A stretch of 64,000 nucleotides of DNA, from NCBI RefSeq assembly GCF_024323335.1, contig NC_066581.1, forward strand, positions 226,254,539 to 226,318,538, given 5' to 3'. The DNA comes from Lathyrus oleraceus (Eukaryota; Streptophyta; Magnoliopsida; Fabales; Fabaceae). The notes beneath the pieces were generated by a model, which had not been told where the DNA came from, made no database searches, and was given only the letters and a program-made list of their open reading frames with translations. This document shows, piece by piece, positions 44,426 through 54,472 of the stretch. Each line of letters opens with the position of its first letter. Within the stretch, counting starts at the first letter, position 1. The position numbers and the translations under genes were made by a program.

Positions 44426-44460
44426 CCATGGATAACCATGGATACAAAGGGTGCTAACAC
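44426..44460 (+). other. LTR hairpin plus GGTGCTAACACC motif, Ogre B LTR1
   Basis: CCATGG-ATAA-CCATGG (44426-44441) followed by ATACAAAGGGTGCTAACACC. Same layout as 30123-30165 in Ogre A, with different stem bases. It is repeated in LTR2 and LTR3. Confidence 0.7.
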
Positions 44461-44626
44461 CTTCCCTTTGTATAATGTACCTCCCGAACCCAAAATCTAA
44501 ATTAAGGTCTTTCCTGTTCTTTTCCACCTTTCCTTATTGGATAAAAGAAAAGTCGGTGGCGACTCTTGCTAACCGCGACATTGCGATTAAAACCACAAAA
44601 AAGTCCAGTTCACCGTATGACAGAAC

Positions 44627-44645
44627 TGGCGACTCTGCTGGGGAC
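44627..44645 (+). promoter_or_regulatory. Ogre B primer binding site
   Basis: TGGCGACTCTGCTGGGGAC, identical to Ogre A over these 19 bases, 4 bp after the LTR1 end. Confidence 0.95.
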
Positions 44646-45535
44646 CCTAAATATTTAAAAAGAGAGGTTACCTTAAAAACAAGATCACTTATTCAATTTG
44701 TCTGATTTATTTTTAAGGGATTGCTTGGGTATGTTATGCTTGAGTGAAAGATCCTACACCCGGATCTAGTGTACCTTAGGTAAGTAGCAAGAGATCATCG
44801 CGACTGTCCGGCGTATACTGGAATGGTCAAAATGATGGCTACGGTTAATGTGGCACTTTGGATGTCCTGATGTTCCTCATGTTAGTTGAGGAAATATTTG
44901 GCATTCGCGTGGTGTCATAAAAGCATTAACCAGACCTTTAGAACCCTAATTGACTCATCCTGGCCATTAGAAAGTAGTGAGATAACTGGCTTCGGTTCCG
45001 ACTGGAGTTGGTTGAGACTCGATACTACACTCTTTGAGATTGGACTTTAGGGAAGCTTCGGTCAACCACTTGGTGTTGCACTGAAGTGGACTTAAGGAAA
45101 GGTCAATGATTTGAGATCCTTCTAGAACCCGGTTACTATTCTAAGACAGGTTGAACCAACCAAACTTCAGTGGGGAGGGTATTTACCTATGGAACTCACG
45201 CAAGCCTTAAAACCTAGGAATGATTGTTGTGTGACTTGCTTGTGCTTGTTATTTATCTAACAACATAACATCATAACATCATAACATCATGGCATTGTAC
45301 TAACCATTTCAAGGATTTAGGGATTTAACTCTGCTAAAAAAAAAAAAACAAAAGCAAAAACAAAAGAGAAAAGAAAAAAAAAGCTCTTTTTGTTAGTTTA
45401 TGCAAAGTTAAATCCCGAAAGTCCTTGAAAACATTTCATACATTGCATTGCATCGCATAACAGGTATTCTAAAGGATCAGTGTTCTCACGATTTTCCTAT
45501 CAAACAGATTCCAGCAGATTCAAACAGATTGAACA
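44646..45535 (+). other. Ogre B leader without ORF1
   Basis: About 890 bp between PBS and the gag ATG with no ORF1 or ORF1 relic. An A-rich tract lies at 45336-45384 and GCATAACAGGTATTCT at 45455-45470, shared with Ogre A upstream of its gag. Confidence 0.7.
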
Positions 45536-48500
45536 ATGGCTCTCGAACAAACTGTCAAAGATCTCCAGGCCCAGAATGCTCAATTCCAGGAAATGATGCT
45601 GAGCTTATCTAAGGGGCAGGAAGAACTGAAAGCTCTTTTGATGGAGAAGAAGAAGGACCAGAAACCTGTGGGTTACATCAACCCGGGGAGAAGGCTTAAG
45701 GGACAGGTTACAGGAGTCAAGATTAGAATTCCGAAGGATTCAGAAGAAGAGACCGAGAATGATTCGGAAGATGAGAATCCTAATCTCGTCAATTCTGAGG
45801 ACGACGATGAAGATTATGAACATGAACAGTACTCTCCGAAGGATGATAAGTACAAGTTGCTGGAAGAACGTATGCTAGCTATGGAGGGGCAGAAAGTGCC
45901 CGGTCTGGATTTCGAAAACTTGGGTCTGGTCTCTGATGTGGTCATTCCCCGCAAATTCAAGGTTCCCATTTTCACTAAGTATGATGGTGCCTCTTGTCCT
46001 CAGATGCATCTAAGGGCTTATGTGAGAAAGATTCAGCCGCACACTACTGATAAGAAACTGTGGATCCATTTCTTCCAAGAGAGTCTGTCTGGCACACAGT
46101 TAGAGTGGTATTATCAGCTTGAGAGCTCTAACATCCGCACATGGACTGATTTAGCAACAGCTTTCTACAAGCACTACCAGTATAATTCTGAGTTAGCGCC
46201 TACTCGGCTACAGCTACAAAATATGACTATGGGCTCTAAAGAAAGTTTCAAAGAATATGCTCAAAAGTGGAGAGATTTGGCTGGCAGAGTCAAACCCCCT
46301 ATGACTGATCGAGAGTTAGTGGACATGTTCATGGGTACACTGACTGGCCCATTCTACAGCCATCTACTGGGAAGTTCCTCGTCAGGTTTCACTGAACTTA
46401 TCTTGACAGGTGAACGGGTTGAAAGCGGCATTCGAAGTGGAAAGATACAGGCAGCTACTTCTGCAAGCACCAAAAAGTCCTATCAGGGAAAGAATGAATC
46501 AAATGCTGTGTACAGTGAGAGGAAGCATAACAAGAAGAATCGTGACCATACTGTTGGGGCAGTTACAATTGCCGCACCGCCATCTCAGAACTTCCAACAC
46601 AGACAAGACAGGTCGAGAAGACAGTTTACCAAGATCAATATGACTTTAACCCAAGCACTGCAGAGTATGTTAAAGGCCAATTTGATTACCCTCAGAGGCC
46701 CTCCTGCAAATCCCAACACTACTTCTCCTCGTTATAATCCCAACGCCAGGTGTGCCTATCACTCCGATAGCCCCGGGCATGATACGAATGATTGCTGGTT
46801 GTTGAAGAACAAGATTCAGGATATGATCGACGCTGGAGAAATTGAATTTGATCCTCCGGCGACCCCCAATGTCATCACAGCACCTATGCCTAATCATGAC
46901 CAGAATGTTAATGTTGTGGACGACAATTCTCACGTTACTGACGTTGCTGATTTAGCATCTCCTCTCCTGATCGTTAAGAAGAATTTATTGCAAGCTGGTT
47001 TATTTCCAGGTTGTGCTGAAGATTGCGATCTCTGTGTACTCCGACCCAATGATTGTTTGAAGTTGAAGAACGGCATTCAACGGCTGATGGATGATCGTAC
47101 AATTCTATTTGAAAGGGTTCCTAAGGTGGACAACTCTATTGAAGAGGTATCTGTGATTGCTAGGTCCAAAGCTCCAGTGAAGATTACCGCTACTAGAGTG
47201 CCTGTGAAGATTACCGCTGAGCCCAAAGTGGCTCCCCTGATTATTACCGCACCTGGCCCCGTGCCATATTCCTCCAGCAAAGCTATTCCGTGGAACTATG
47301 GAGGCGACGTTTACATCCATGGCATAAAGCAAGTTGGTAGTTCTGCTAATCCTAATGATATTGTGGGGACTAGTAAAGTTACTCGAAGTGGAAGGATCTA
47401 CTCCCCAGAAATCTCACCTCCCGCTCCCGAAATTCGAGGAAAAAGACCAGTCAATCCTCCTCAGTCAGAGACATCGGTCGAAGTTACTTCTGAAGATGTT
47501 GCCAAACAGGAAATGGAAGAGATGCTGAAAATCATCCGTAAGAGCGATTTTGATGTAGTGGAACAATTGGGGCATACTCCGTCTAAAATCTCAATGTTGT
47601 CCTTGTTATTATCCTCTGAATCCCATGCCAATGCATTGATGAAATTCTTGAAGACCGCTCATGTGCCTCAAGAAACATCCGTCGATCAATTCGAACATTA
47701 TGTTGCTAATTTGACTGTTGACAATGGCCTAGGCTTTTCCGATGCTGACCTGACGCCAGCAGGAAAGAATCACAATAAAGCTCTGCATATCTCCATCGAG
47801 TGTGAGGGGATCACCCTGGCTCACGTGTTGATCGACAACGGCTCTTCCTTGAATGTGCTCCCGAAAGCTGTACTCGATAAATTTGACTACAAAGGCATTG
47901 AACTGAAACCTAGTGATGTTGTGGTGCGTGCTTACGATGGTGCGAAGAGTGTTGTCTATGGTGAAGTGGTTCTCCCTATCAAGATAGGACCTCAAGTCTT
48001 CAACACTACCTTTCACGTGATGGACATTCGTCCCGCCTACTCCTGCTTGTTGGGGCGCCCTTGGATCCATGGGGCAGGTGCGGTAGCTTCGTCGCTTCAT
48101 CAAAAGCTGAAGTATCCAATAGCAGGCATGGTTGTCACTGTATGTGGAGAAGAAGAGTATATTGTCAGTAGTGTGCAAGCCTTCAAATACGTCGAGATGG
48201 ATGGTGAATTCTTTGAGACTCCTTCTCAGTCATTTGAAGTGGTTCCTCCACCCAGTCCTGTCCTTAAGCCAACTCCCCTTGTGCCCAAGGTTGTTCGTGC
48301 TCCCCCTGTCATGATCTCTCTGAAAGATGCTCAAGCCGCGATTGAAAATGGTGATCGTGCTGGTTGGGGTCAACTGATCAATGTACCGTACAAGTCTGAT
48401 AAAGCTGGCCTGGGGTTTAACTCTGGAAAGATAGTCAAAAATCAGATTAATGCTATGGAAGATGCTGATAGTGATTGCGACTTGGATAGCTGGATTTTCC

Positions 48501-48571
48501 CAACAATTGGTGACGGACTCAACAATTGGAAGACTGAAGACATTATCCCGATTTCCTTTAGTCAGGAGTAA
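45536..48571 (+). CDS. Ogre B gag-protease, intact (1011 aa)
   Basis: ATG at 45536 (MALEQTVKDLQAQNAQFQEM, coiled coil), then an acidic region (residues about 70-105), capsid-like Gag (residues about 135-300: FTKYDGASCPQMHLRAYVRK; FKEYAQKWRDLAGRVKPP), a zinc-knuckle-like CAYHSDSPGHDTNDC (from residue about 406), and a retropepsin region with D-N-G at residues 767-769 (VLIDNGSSLNVLP), where Ogre A has D-T-G. The C-terminal linker is acidic. The frame is uninterrupted. The stop overlaps the donor of the predicted intron that would join it to pol. In the family it makes the particle shell and the protease that cuts the polyprotein. Confidence 0.9.
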   Translation: MALEQTVKDLQAQNAQFQEMMLSLSKGQEELKALLMEKKKDQKPVGYINPGRRLKGQVTGVKIRIPKDSEEETENDSEDENPNLVNSEDDDEDYEHEQYSPKDDKYKLLEERMLAMEGQKVPGLDFENLGLVSDVVIPRKFKVPIFTKYDGASCPQMHLRAYVRKIQPHTTDKKLWIHFFQESLSGTQLEWYYQLESSNIRTWTDLATAFYKHYQYNSELAPTRLQLQNMTMGSKESFKEYAQKWRDLAGRVKPPMTDRELVDMFMGTLTGPFYSHLLGSSSSGFTELILTGERVESGIRSGKIQAATSASTKKSYQGKNESNAVYSERKHNKKNRDHTVGAVTIAAPPSQNFQHRQDRSRRQFTKINMTLTQALQSMLKANLITLRGPPANPNTTSPRYNPNARCAYHSDSPGHDTNDCWLLKNKIQDMIDAGEIEFDPPATPNVITAPMPNHDQNVNVVDDNSHVTDVADLASPLLIVKKNLLQAGLFPGCAEDCDLCVLRPNDCLKLKNGIQRLMDDRTILFERVPKVDNSIEEVSVIARSKAPVKITATRVPVKITAEPKVAPLIITAPGPVPYSSSKAIPWNYGGDVYIHGIKQVGSSANPNDIVGTSKVTRSGRIYSPEISPPAPEIRGKRPVNPPQSETSVEVTSEDVAKQEMEEMLKIIRKSDFDVVEQLGHTPSKISMLSLLLSSESHANALMKFLKTAHVPQETSVDQFEHYVANLTVDNGLGFSDADLTPAGKNHNKALHISIECEGITLAHVLIDNGSSLNVLPKAVLDKFDYKGIELKPSDVVVRAYDGAKSVVYGEVVLPIKIGPQVFNTTFHVMDIRPAYSCLLGRPWIHGAGAVASSLHQKLKYPIAGMVVTVCGEEEYIVSSVQAFKYVEMDGEFFETPSQSFEVVPPPSPVLKPTPLVPKVVRAPPVMISLKDAQAAIENGDRAGWGQLINVPYKSDKAGLGFNSGKIVKNQINAMEDADSDCDLDSWIFPTIGDGLNNWKTEDIIPISFSQE

Positions 48572-48813
48572 TTGTTATTGTTTATTCTAGAATTGCAAAT
48601 TTTAATTTTCTTTTACAATCAAACTTCTTAAAGCATTGTGTCTATGCCCGAGGCACAATAGCTAATTTGTTAAGGGTTTTGTCATTTTCATAAGCATATT
48701 TATATTCAATAAATCAATGGACGTTTTGCATTCAAATATTGCGCTCTTTGTCTTTCCTATTATCTTTCAAACGAGCTATGTTTTCTTACACACACGCACG
48801 TAACGAATTGCAG
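48568..48813 (+). other. Predicted Ogre B intron between gag-pro and pol (246 nt)
   Basis: GT at 48568-48569 lies inside GAG-TAA at the end of gag-pro; AG at 48812-48813 follows ACGAATTGCAG. Splicing removes the stop and keeps one frame into pol (Q-E-S-L-S-T-L-D). The position and the GAG-TAA overlap are the same as in Ogre A (36526-36777), although the intron bodies differ. Confidence 0.75.
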
Positions 48814-51800
48814 ATCCCTATCCACTCTGGATCCTGTTGATAATAGTTCTACTACTGTTCATTATGACTTTGAAAATCCGATCTACCGAGCCGAAGATGG
48901 AAGTGAGGAAGATTGTGAAGTACCTGAAGAACTTGCCAGAATGTTACTACAAGAAGAAAGGACTATACAGCCGCATGAGGAGTCAGTTGAGACTGTAAAT
49001 CTGGGTACCGAGGTGGACAAGAGAGAAGTCAAAATAGGAGCAGGCTTGGAAATCAGTGTCAAAAGAAGATTGATTCAAATGCTACATGACTATGTGGAGA
49101 TTTTTGCTTGGTCTTACGAAGACATGCCAGGGCTGGATACCGATATAGTAGTGCATCGTTTGCCGACGAAGGAAGATTGTCGTCCTGTTAAGCAAAAGGT
49201 TCGTCGCATGCGTCCTGAAATGTCCGAGAAAATCAAGGCCGAAGTCATGAAACAATTCGATGCTGGTTTTCTGGCGGTTACTTCTTATCCTCAATGGGTT
49301 GCTAATGTGGTACCAGTGCCAAAGAAGGATGGTAAGGTGCGAATGTGTGTGGATTACAGAGATTTGAATAGAGCGAGTCCCAAGGATGATTTCCCACTGC
49401 CACACATTGATGTTCTGGTAGACAACACCGCTCAACACAAGGTATTCTCCTTCATGGATGGATTCTCGGGTTATAACCAGATCAAAATGGCACCTGAGGA
49501 CATGGAGAAGACTACGTTTGTGACGCAATGGGGCACCTTCTGTTATAAAGTAATGCCGTTTGGTTTAAAGAACGCAGGAGCAACGTACCAGCGTGCTATG
49601 GTGGTTTTGTTCCATGACATGATCCATCATGAAATAGAAGTATATGTGGACGATATGATAGCCAGGTCTCATACTGAAGAAGAACATCTCGATCATTTAT
49701 ACAAACTGTTTGAGAGGCTGAAGAAATACAAGTTGAGATTGAACCCGAACAAATGCACCTTTGGAGTAAGATCTGGTAAACTCTTGGGCTTTATTGTCAG
49801 TGGTAAAGGTATTGAGGTCGACCCAGCCAAGGTGAGAGCTATTCAAGAGATGCCAGTTCCCCGTACGGATAAAGAAGTCAGAGGTTTCTTGGGACGTTTG
49901 AATTACATTGCCCGATTTATTTCCCATTTGACCGCTACTTGCAAACCCATCTTCAAGTTACTGAGAAAAAATCAAGAGATGATATGGAATGATGAATGTC
50001 AAGAAGCTTTCGACAAAATCAAGAAGTACCTCCAAGAACCTCCAATTCTGGTGCCACCAGTTGAGGGAAGACCTCTAATCATGTATTTAACCGTTTTAGA
50101 AAACTCAATGGGGTGCGTGTTGGGACAACATGACGAGTCCGGTCGAAAAGAGTATGCCATATACTACCTTAGCAAAAAGTTTACCGACTGTGAAACAAGA
50201 TACTCACTGCTCGAGAAAACTTGCTGTGCTTTGGCCTGGGCTGCTCGCCGACTAAGACAGTATATGTTGAATCACACCACTTTGTTGATTTCTAAGATGG
50301 ATCCTATCAAATACATATTTGAGAAACCCGCCCTCTCCGGAAGAATAGCAAGATGGCAGATGATTTTAACAGAGTATGATATCCAGTATACCACCCAAAA
50401 AGCAATCAAAGGAAGCGTGCTAGCTGATCATTTGGCTCATCAGGCCGTGAATGATTATCAGTCTATGAATTTTGAGTTCCCAGATGAGGATGTCATGCTT
50501 GTTACTGATTATGAAGAACCTGGACCGAATGAAGGACCCGAAGTGGGATCCCGATGGACTATGGTTTTTGATGGATCGTCTAACGCATTGGGCAACGGTA
50601 TTGGCGTCGTGATCATTTCCCCCAAGGGTGGCCATACGCCTTTCACCGCTAGACTATGTTTTGAGTGTACCAACAATATGGCTGAGTATGAAGCATGTAT
50701 TTTGGGACTCAGAGCTGCTATAGACCTGAGAATCAAGTTTTTGAGGGTGTATGGAGACTCAGCCTTAGTAATCAGTCAGGTCAAAGGAGAATGGGACACT
50801 AAACATCCGAACCTCATCCCCTATCGAGAGCAGGTGTTGACATTAATCCATACTTTGAAGAGATCACATTCGAACATATTCCCCGAGAGGAGAACCAGTT
50901 GGCAGACGCATTGGCTACCATGTCATCTATGTTCAGAGTCAGATGGGACAATGAAGCTCCCCGGATTACCATTGAACGACTAGACGAACCAGCATATTGT
51001 TATGAACTTAACGCTGATGAAGTAGAAGAGAAGCCTTGGTTCCACGAGATAAAAAGATATTTAGAAGCTCAGGAATACCCTGAAGGGACATCCATCAATG
51101 ACAGGAAATTTCTGAGGAAGTTCTCCGCTAAATTCTTTTTGAGTAATGGAATATTGTACAAACGTAACCATGATTCGACTTTGCTTCGCTGTGTGGATAG
51201 AAAGGAATCAGAGAAGATTATGGAAGACATGCACGACGGTATCTTTGGGACTCATTCTAGTGGACATACAATGGCCAAGAAGATTCTGAGGTCAGGGTAT
51301 TATTGGTCTACCATGGAAACTGATTGCCACCATCACTCCAGAACTTGTCATAAGTGCCAGATCTATGCGGATAAAGTACATGTGCCTCCTGCTCCATTAA
51401 ACGTGTTGACCGCGCCGTGGCCCTTTGCAATGTGGGGCATTGATATGATTGGCGAGATTAAACCTACCGCCTCTAATGGACATCGTTTCATCCTTGTTGC
51501 TATTGATTACTTCACAAAGTGGGTGGAGGCAGCCTCATTTGCTTCTGTTACTAAGAATGTGGTGGCACGATTCATCAAGAACAGCCTCATCTGCCGATAC
51601 GGCGTCCCTGAGAGAATTATCACTGACAATGGCACTAATTTGAACAACAAGATGATTACTGAACTCTGCACGCAGTTCAAAATAAAACACCATAACTCTT
51701 CTCCGTACCGGCCAAAGATGAACGGCGCTGTAGAAGCGGCTAATAAGAATATTAAGAAGATTATACAAAAGATGACGGTAACATACAAAGACTGGCATGA

Positions 51801-52284
51801 GATGTTACCATTTGCTCTTCATGGTTATCGTACTTCCGTGCGAACTTCGACAGGGGCAACTCCTTTCTCTTTAGTCTACGGAATGGAAGCCGTTTTACCA
51901 GTGGAAGTTCAGATTCCCTCTCTAAGGATCATGAAAGAGGCGGGCTTAGACGAGGACGAATGGATTCAGACTCGACTCGATCAGATAAATTTGATGGATG
52001 AGAAGAGACTTGCGGCTGTATGTCACGGGCAGATATATCAGAAGCGCATGACCAGGGCATTCAACAAAAAGGTCAAGAGACAAGTGTATCAAATTGGCGA
52101 CTTGGTAATCAAACGCATCATCCTACCACAAACTGACCCCAGAGGCAAATGGACTCCCACATACGAAGGGCCATTTGTAGTTAAGAAGGTATTCTCAGGT
52201 GGAGCCATGATACTCGCTACAATGGATGGTGAAGACTTCCCACATCCCGTGAACGCGGACATAGTTAAAAAATACTACGCATAA
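48814..52284 (+). pseudogene. Ogre B pol, one frameshift in aRNH
   Basis: Open from the intron acceptor, first ATG at 48941. RT has MCVDYRDLNRASPKDDFPLP and YVDD (49643). The first RNase H lacks the usual Asp (MYLTVLENSMG), as in Ogre A. The archaeal-type RNase H has FDGSS, NNMAEYEA and YGDSALV; then a one-base loss near 50848 shifts the frame, so the frame entered at 48941 ends at 50983 in unrelated sequence. The second frame carries the last aRNH motif (NQLADALA, 50894), integrase zinc finger, the D, D and E of the core (WGIDMIG, ITDNG, GAVEAANK) and the C-terminal domain, to the TAA at 52282. Apart from this single shift it looks functional. Confidence 0.9.
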
Positions 52285-52290
52285 AAGAGA

Positions 52291-52480
52291 CCCGCTAGAT
52301 CGACGTATCTAGGCAAAAGTAAGGGCATCCCGGCGAACCAAAAGGGTTCGGGCAAAAATTAGGGATATATAAAAAAAATGTACACCCGACAAGTCGAAAA
52401 CCTGAAAAGGCGGCTTGGGCAAAAAAGGGTATCCTGGTGGACTGAAAACCTGAAAAGGCGGTCCAGGCAAAAATTAGGGA
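52291..52480 (+). other. Four stem-loop modules after the Ogre B pol stop
   Basis: M1 CTAGAT/ATCTAG (52295-52300, 52307-52312); M2 CGAACC/GGTTCG (52334-52339, 52345-52350); M3 AAGTCG/CGGCTT (52391-52396, 52411-52416) with CCT-GAAA-AGG inside (52401-52410); M4 TGGACTG/CGGTCCA (52438-52444, 52459-52465) with CCT-GAAA-AGG inside (52449-52458). Each is followed by GGCAAAA. Against Ogre A, two pairs of M1, one of M4 and the inner closing pair of M3 and M4 have changed on both sides. A third copy lies at 57105-57294. Confidence 0.8.
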
Positions 52481-53524
52481 TTAAAGCGTATGACTATGTC
52501 CCGTTCTCAGTCAACTTTCATCCAAGTTCGAGGGACTGACCAAGCCAATCACTTCTATCCGACAGCAAGGGATGAGATGCTCGAAGACATAATGACAGTA
52601 GTAGGCTTAAAATCAATAGGACTTCTTCCACATAGCTTTCTCTTTGTTTTCGACAATTTCCTCTTACTAGGATTTCTGTCTCCTTGTACACAAATTGCCT
52701 GTTTATAGGCCTCCTTTCAAAATCAATACAACCCTCTTTCAAAAAAAGATGCTTTTGTTTTTACTTTTCTGTTTTGGTTGCGTAAATGTCCATTGATTTA
52801 ATTTGAATTAATATGTGCATTTGAATATGACTGATGTTTACCAAAAATACATGCATAGAATAGCAATAGCAATTACTACCCGACTTCAGGATCAAGGAAA
52901 AGGTCTAATCATGCTTCCAATGAATCCGCTACCAATTCTCTTCCCCAGCAAGCCTGTTTTTTTTTCCTCAGAAAATGGCAGTATCCCCAGGCACAGCCAG
53001 TTACTCCCCAACAGAGGTCGGCGTCACCAGACAGATTGATCATCTCATCCATCCCCAGCCAGGCTCTGTTGAATATTTCCACCATCAGACAGAAATCAAG
53101 CATCCCCAGCCGAGAAAGGGTCATCGACACCAATGTCTCAAATCAGTAGATGGGGATTTATTTTCCCCAGTAGAGTCCCCAAGCAGAACTTCTCATACGC
53201 ATAACTCATTCATTACATCCTTTCACAGCATACGCATGCATACAACATTCACATTTATTTTAGCATAACACGAAACATCTCATGCATCATGACATAGCAT
53301 GAAGCTAACTTTTTCTTTGCAGGTTAATTATCCTCCTGATATAGTCAAAGTAGAAGGTTCATTCAGACAGACACCTTTATCAATCACATTCAAGATTCAG
53401 ATACATATTTCAAATACAGTTCATGGGAACATTCATTCTGACAACACTTCGATATCCTCCTAACGATGGCATCTCTAAGCCCATCCCAGACATTTATTGC
53501 AAGTACAACATATACAGGTTATCA
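52481..53524 (+). other. Ogre B 3' UTR, CCCCAG-rich part
   Basis: No credible gene; short frames here (for example 52490-52708) have no recognisable motif and are shared with the second copy at 57303 simply by duplication. CCCCAG words recur (52943, about 52985, 53055, 53103), and the 13-mer CCCCAGTAGAGTC lies at 53165-53177, as in Ogre A at 42041. Confidence 0.6.
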
Positions 53525-54295
53525 GATACAGCCTAACGTACGGTTCATTCTGATTCAGCCCAACATATGACTTCTTCAGCAACTCCAATGCGGTCTAACG
53601 TACGACCCATTTGGACCTTCAAATCCTCAGATGCTGCCTAGCGTACGGTACATTCAGGGGTGTAGTCTAGCGTACGACTACTTTCTTTTTCAGATGCAGC
53701 CTAACGGACGGCTCATTCTATAACTCGGATACGATCTAACGTACGATCCATTCTGAACTTCAACAACCCCAACGCGGTCTAACGTACGACCCGTTTGGAT
53801 CTTACAACCCTCAGATGCTACCTAACATACGGTACATTTCTGAAGTGTAGTCTGGCGTACGACTACCGCTTTCATCATCAGATGCGGCCTAACAGACGAC
53901 TCATTCTGCGACGGTCTAACGTACGACCCGTTCGGATGTCCATCCCCTCAGATGCTACCTAACATACGGTACATTTCTGAAGTGTAGTCTAACGTACGAC
54001 TACCCCTTTCATCATCAGATCCTACCTAACATACGGTACATTTCTGAAGTGTAGTCTAACGTACGACTACCCCTTTCGTCATCAGATTCAGCCTAACGTA
54101 CGGCTCATTCTGCAACTCAGATACGATCTAGCGTATGGTCCATTCTGATCCTTTATCCCCAACAGCATATGACACACTCCGACTCCCCAGCGAAGTCGGC
54201 AGCCTAATGGATGACTCATTATACGGTCTAACGTACGACCCAGTGTGGCACCCATGTCTTCAAATTGGCCTAATATACGGCGCGATCTGAAGCTT
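53525..54295 (+). repeat. Constant-loop, variable-stem hairpin array in Ogre B 3' UTR
   Basis: About 17 small hairpins share an 8-nt loop TAACGTAC (variants TAGCGTAC, TAACATAC, TAACGGAC, TGGCGTAC). Stems include AGCC/GGTT (53530), GGTC/GACC (53592), GTAGTC/GACTAC (53662), AGCC/GGCT (53698), GATC/GATC (about 53733), TACC/GGTA (about 53819), and repeats of these to 54290. Stems differ from unit to unit but pair within the unit. Flanks often contain CATTCTG or CATTTCTGAAGT. The array ends about 180 bp before LTR2. Confidence 0.9.
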
Positions 54296-54460
54296 TCGTC
54301 ATCAAACCTCCCGGATGGCATCTTTAAGCCCATCTCCATCAAGACCAACTGTCGATTCTCAAGTGTAAATTTTTGGGGCATTCTAGTGTTCAATAATCTT
54401 CCACCTCCAGACCACGAATGGCGTATACACCATTCTAACTCTCTCGGTCCAAGAATATTG

Positions 54461-54472
54461 AACAGGGGCAGC
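54461..54472 (+). promoter_or_regulatory. Polypurine tract before Ogre B LTR2
   Basis: AACAGGGGCAGC directly before the LTR start at 54473; the same sequence precedes LTR3 (59275-59286). It is absent before LTR1, as expected for a 5' LTR. Confidence 0.75.

Larger units (their letters stand above)
42470..44622 (+). mobile_element. Ogre B LTR1 (2153 bp)
   Basis: Starts TGTCATACCCCAAAATTTGC, ends ...CACCGTATGACA, 4 bp before the PBS. It has a poly(A) run (42669-42705), an AATT microsatellite (42744-42798), a TATA box, and GC-rich inverted repeats with TTCGCTA/TAGCGAA (about 42611-42635) and CTCGCTAGGCGAG (about 43362). At many sites where the LTRs differ it matches LTR3, not LTR2. Confidence 0.9.

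Noticed and set aside
52490..53268. Small frames repeated at 57303-58082
   Set aside because: Their conservation comes from duplication of the whole 3' UTR; the codons show no protein-like pattern and overlap on both strands.
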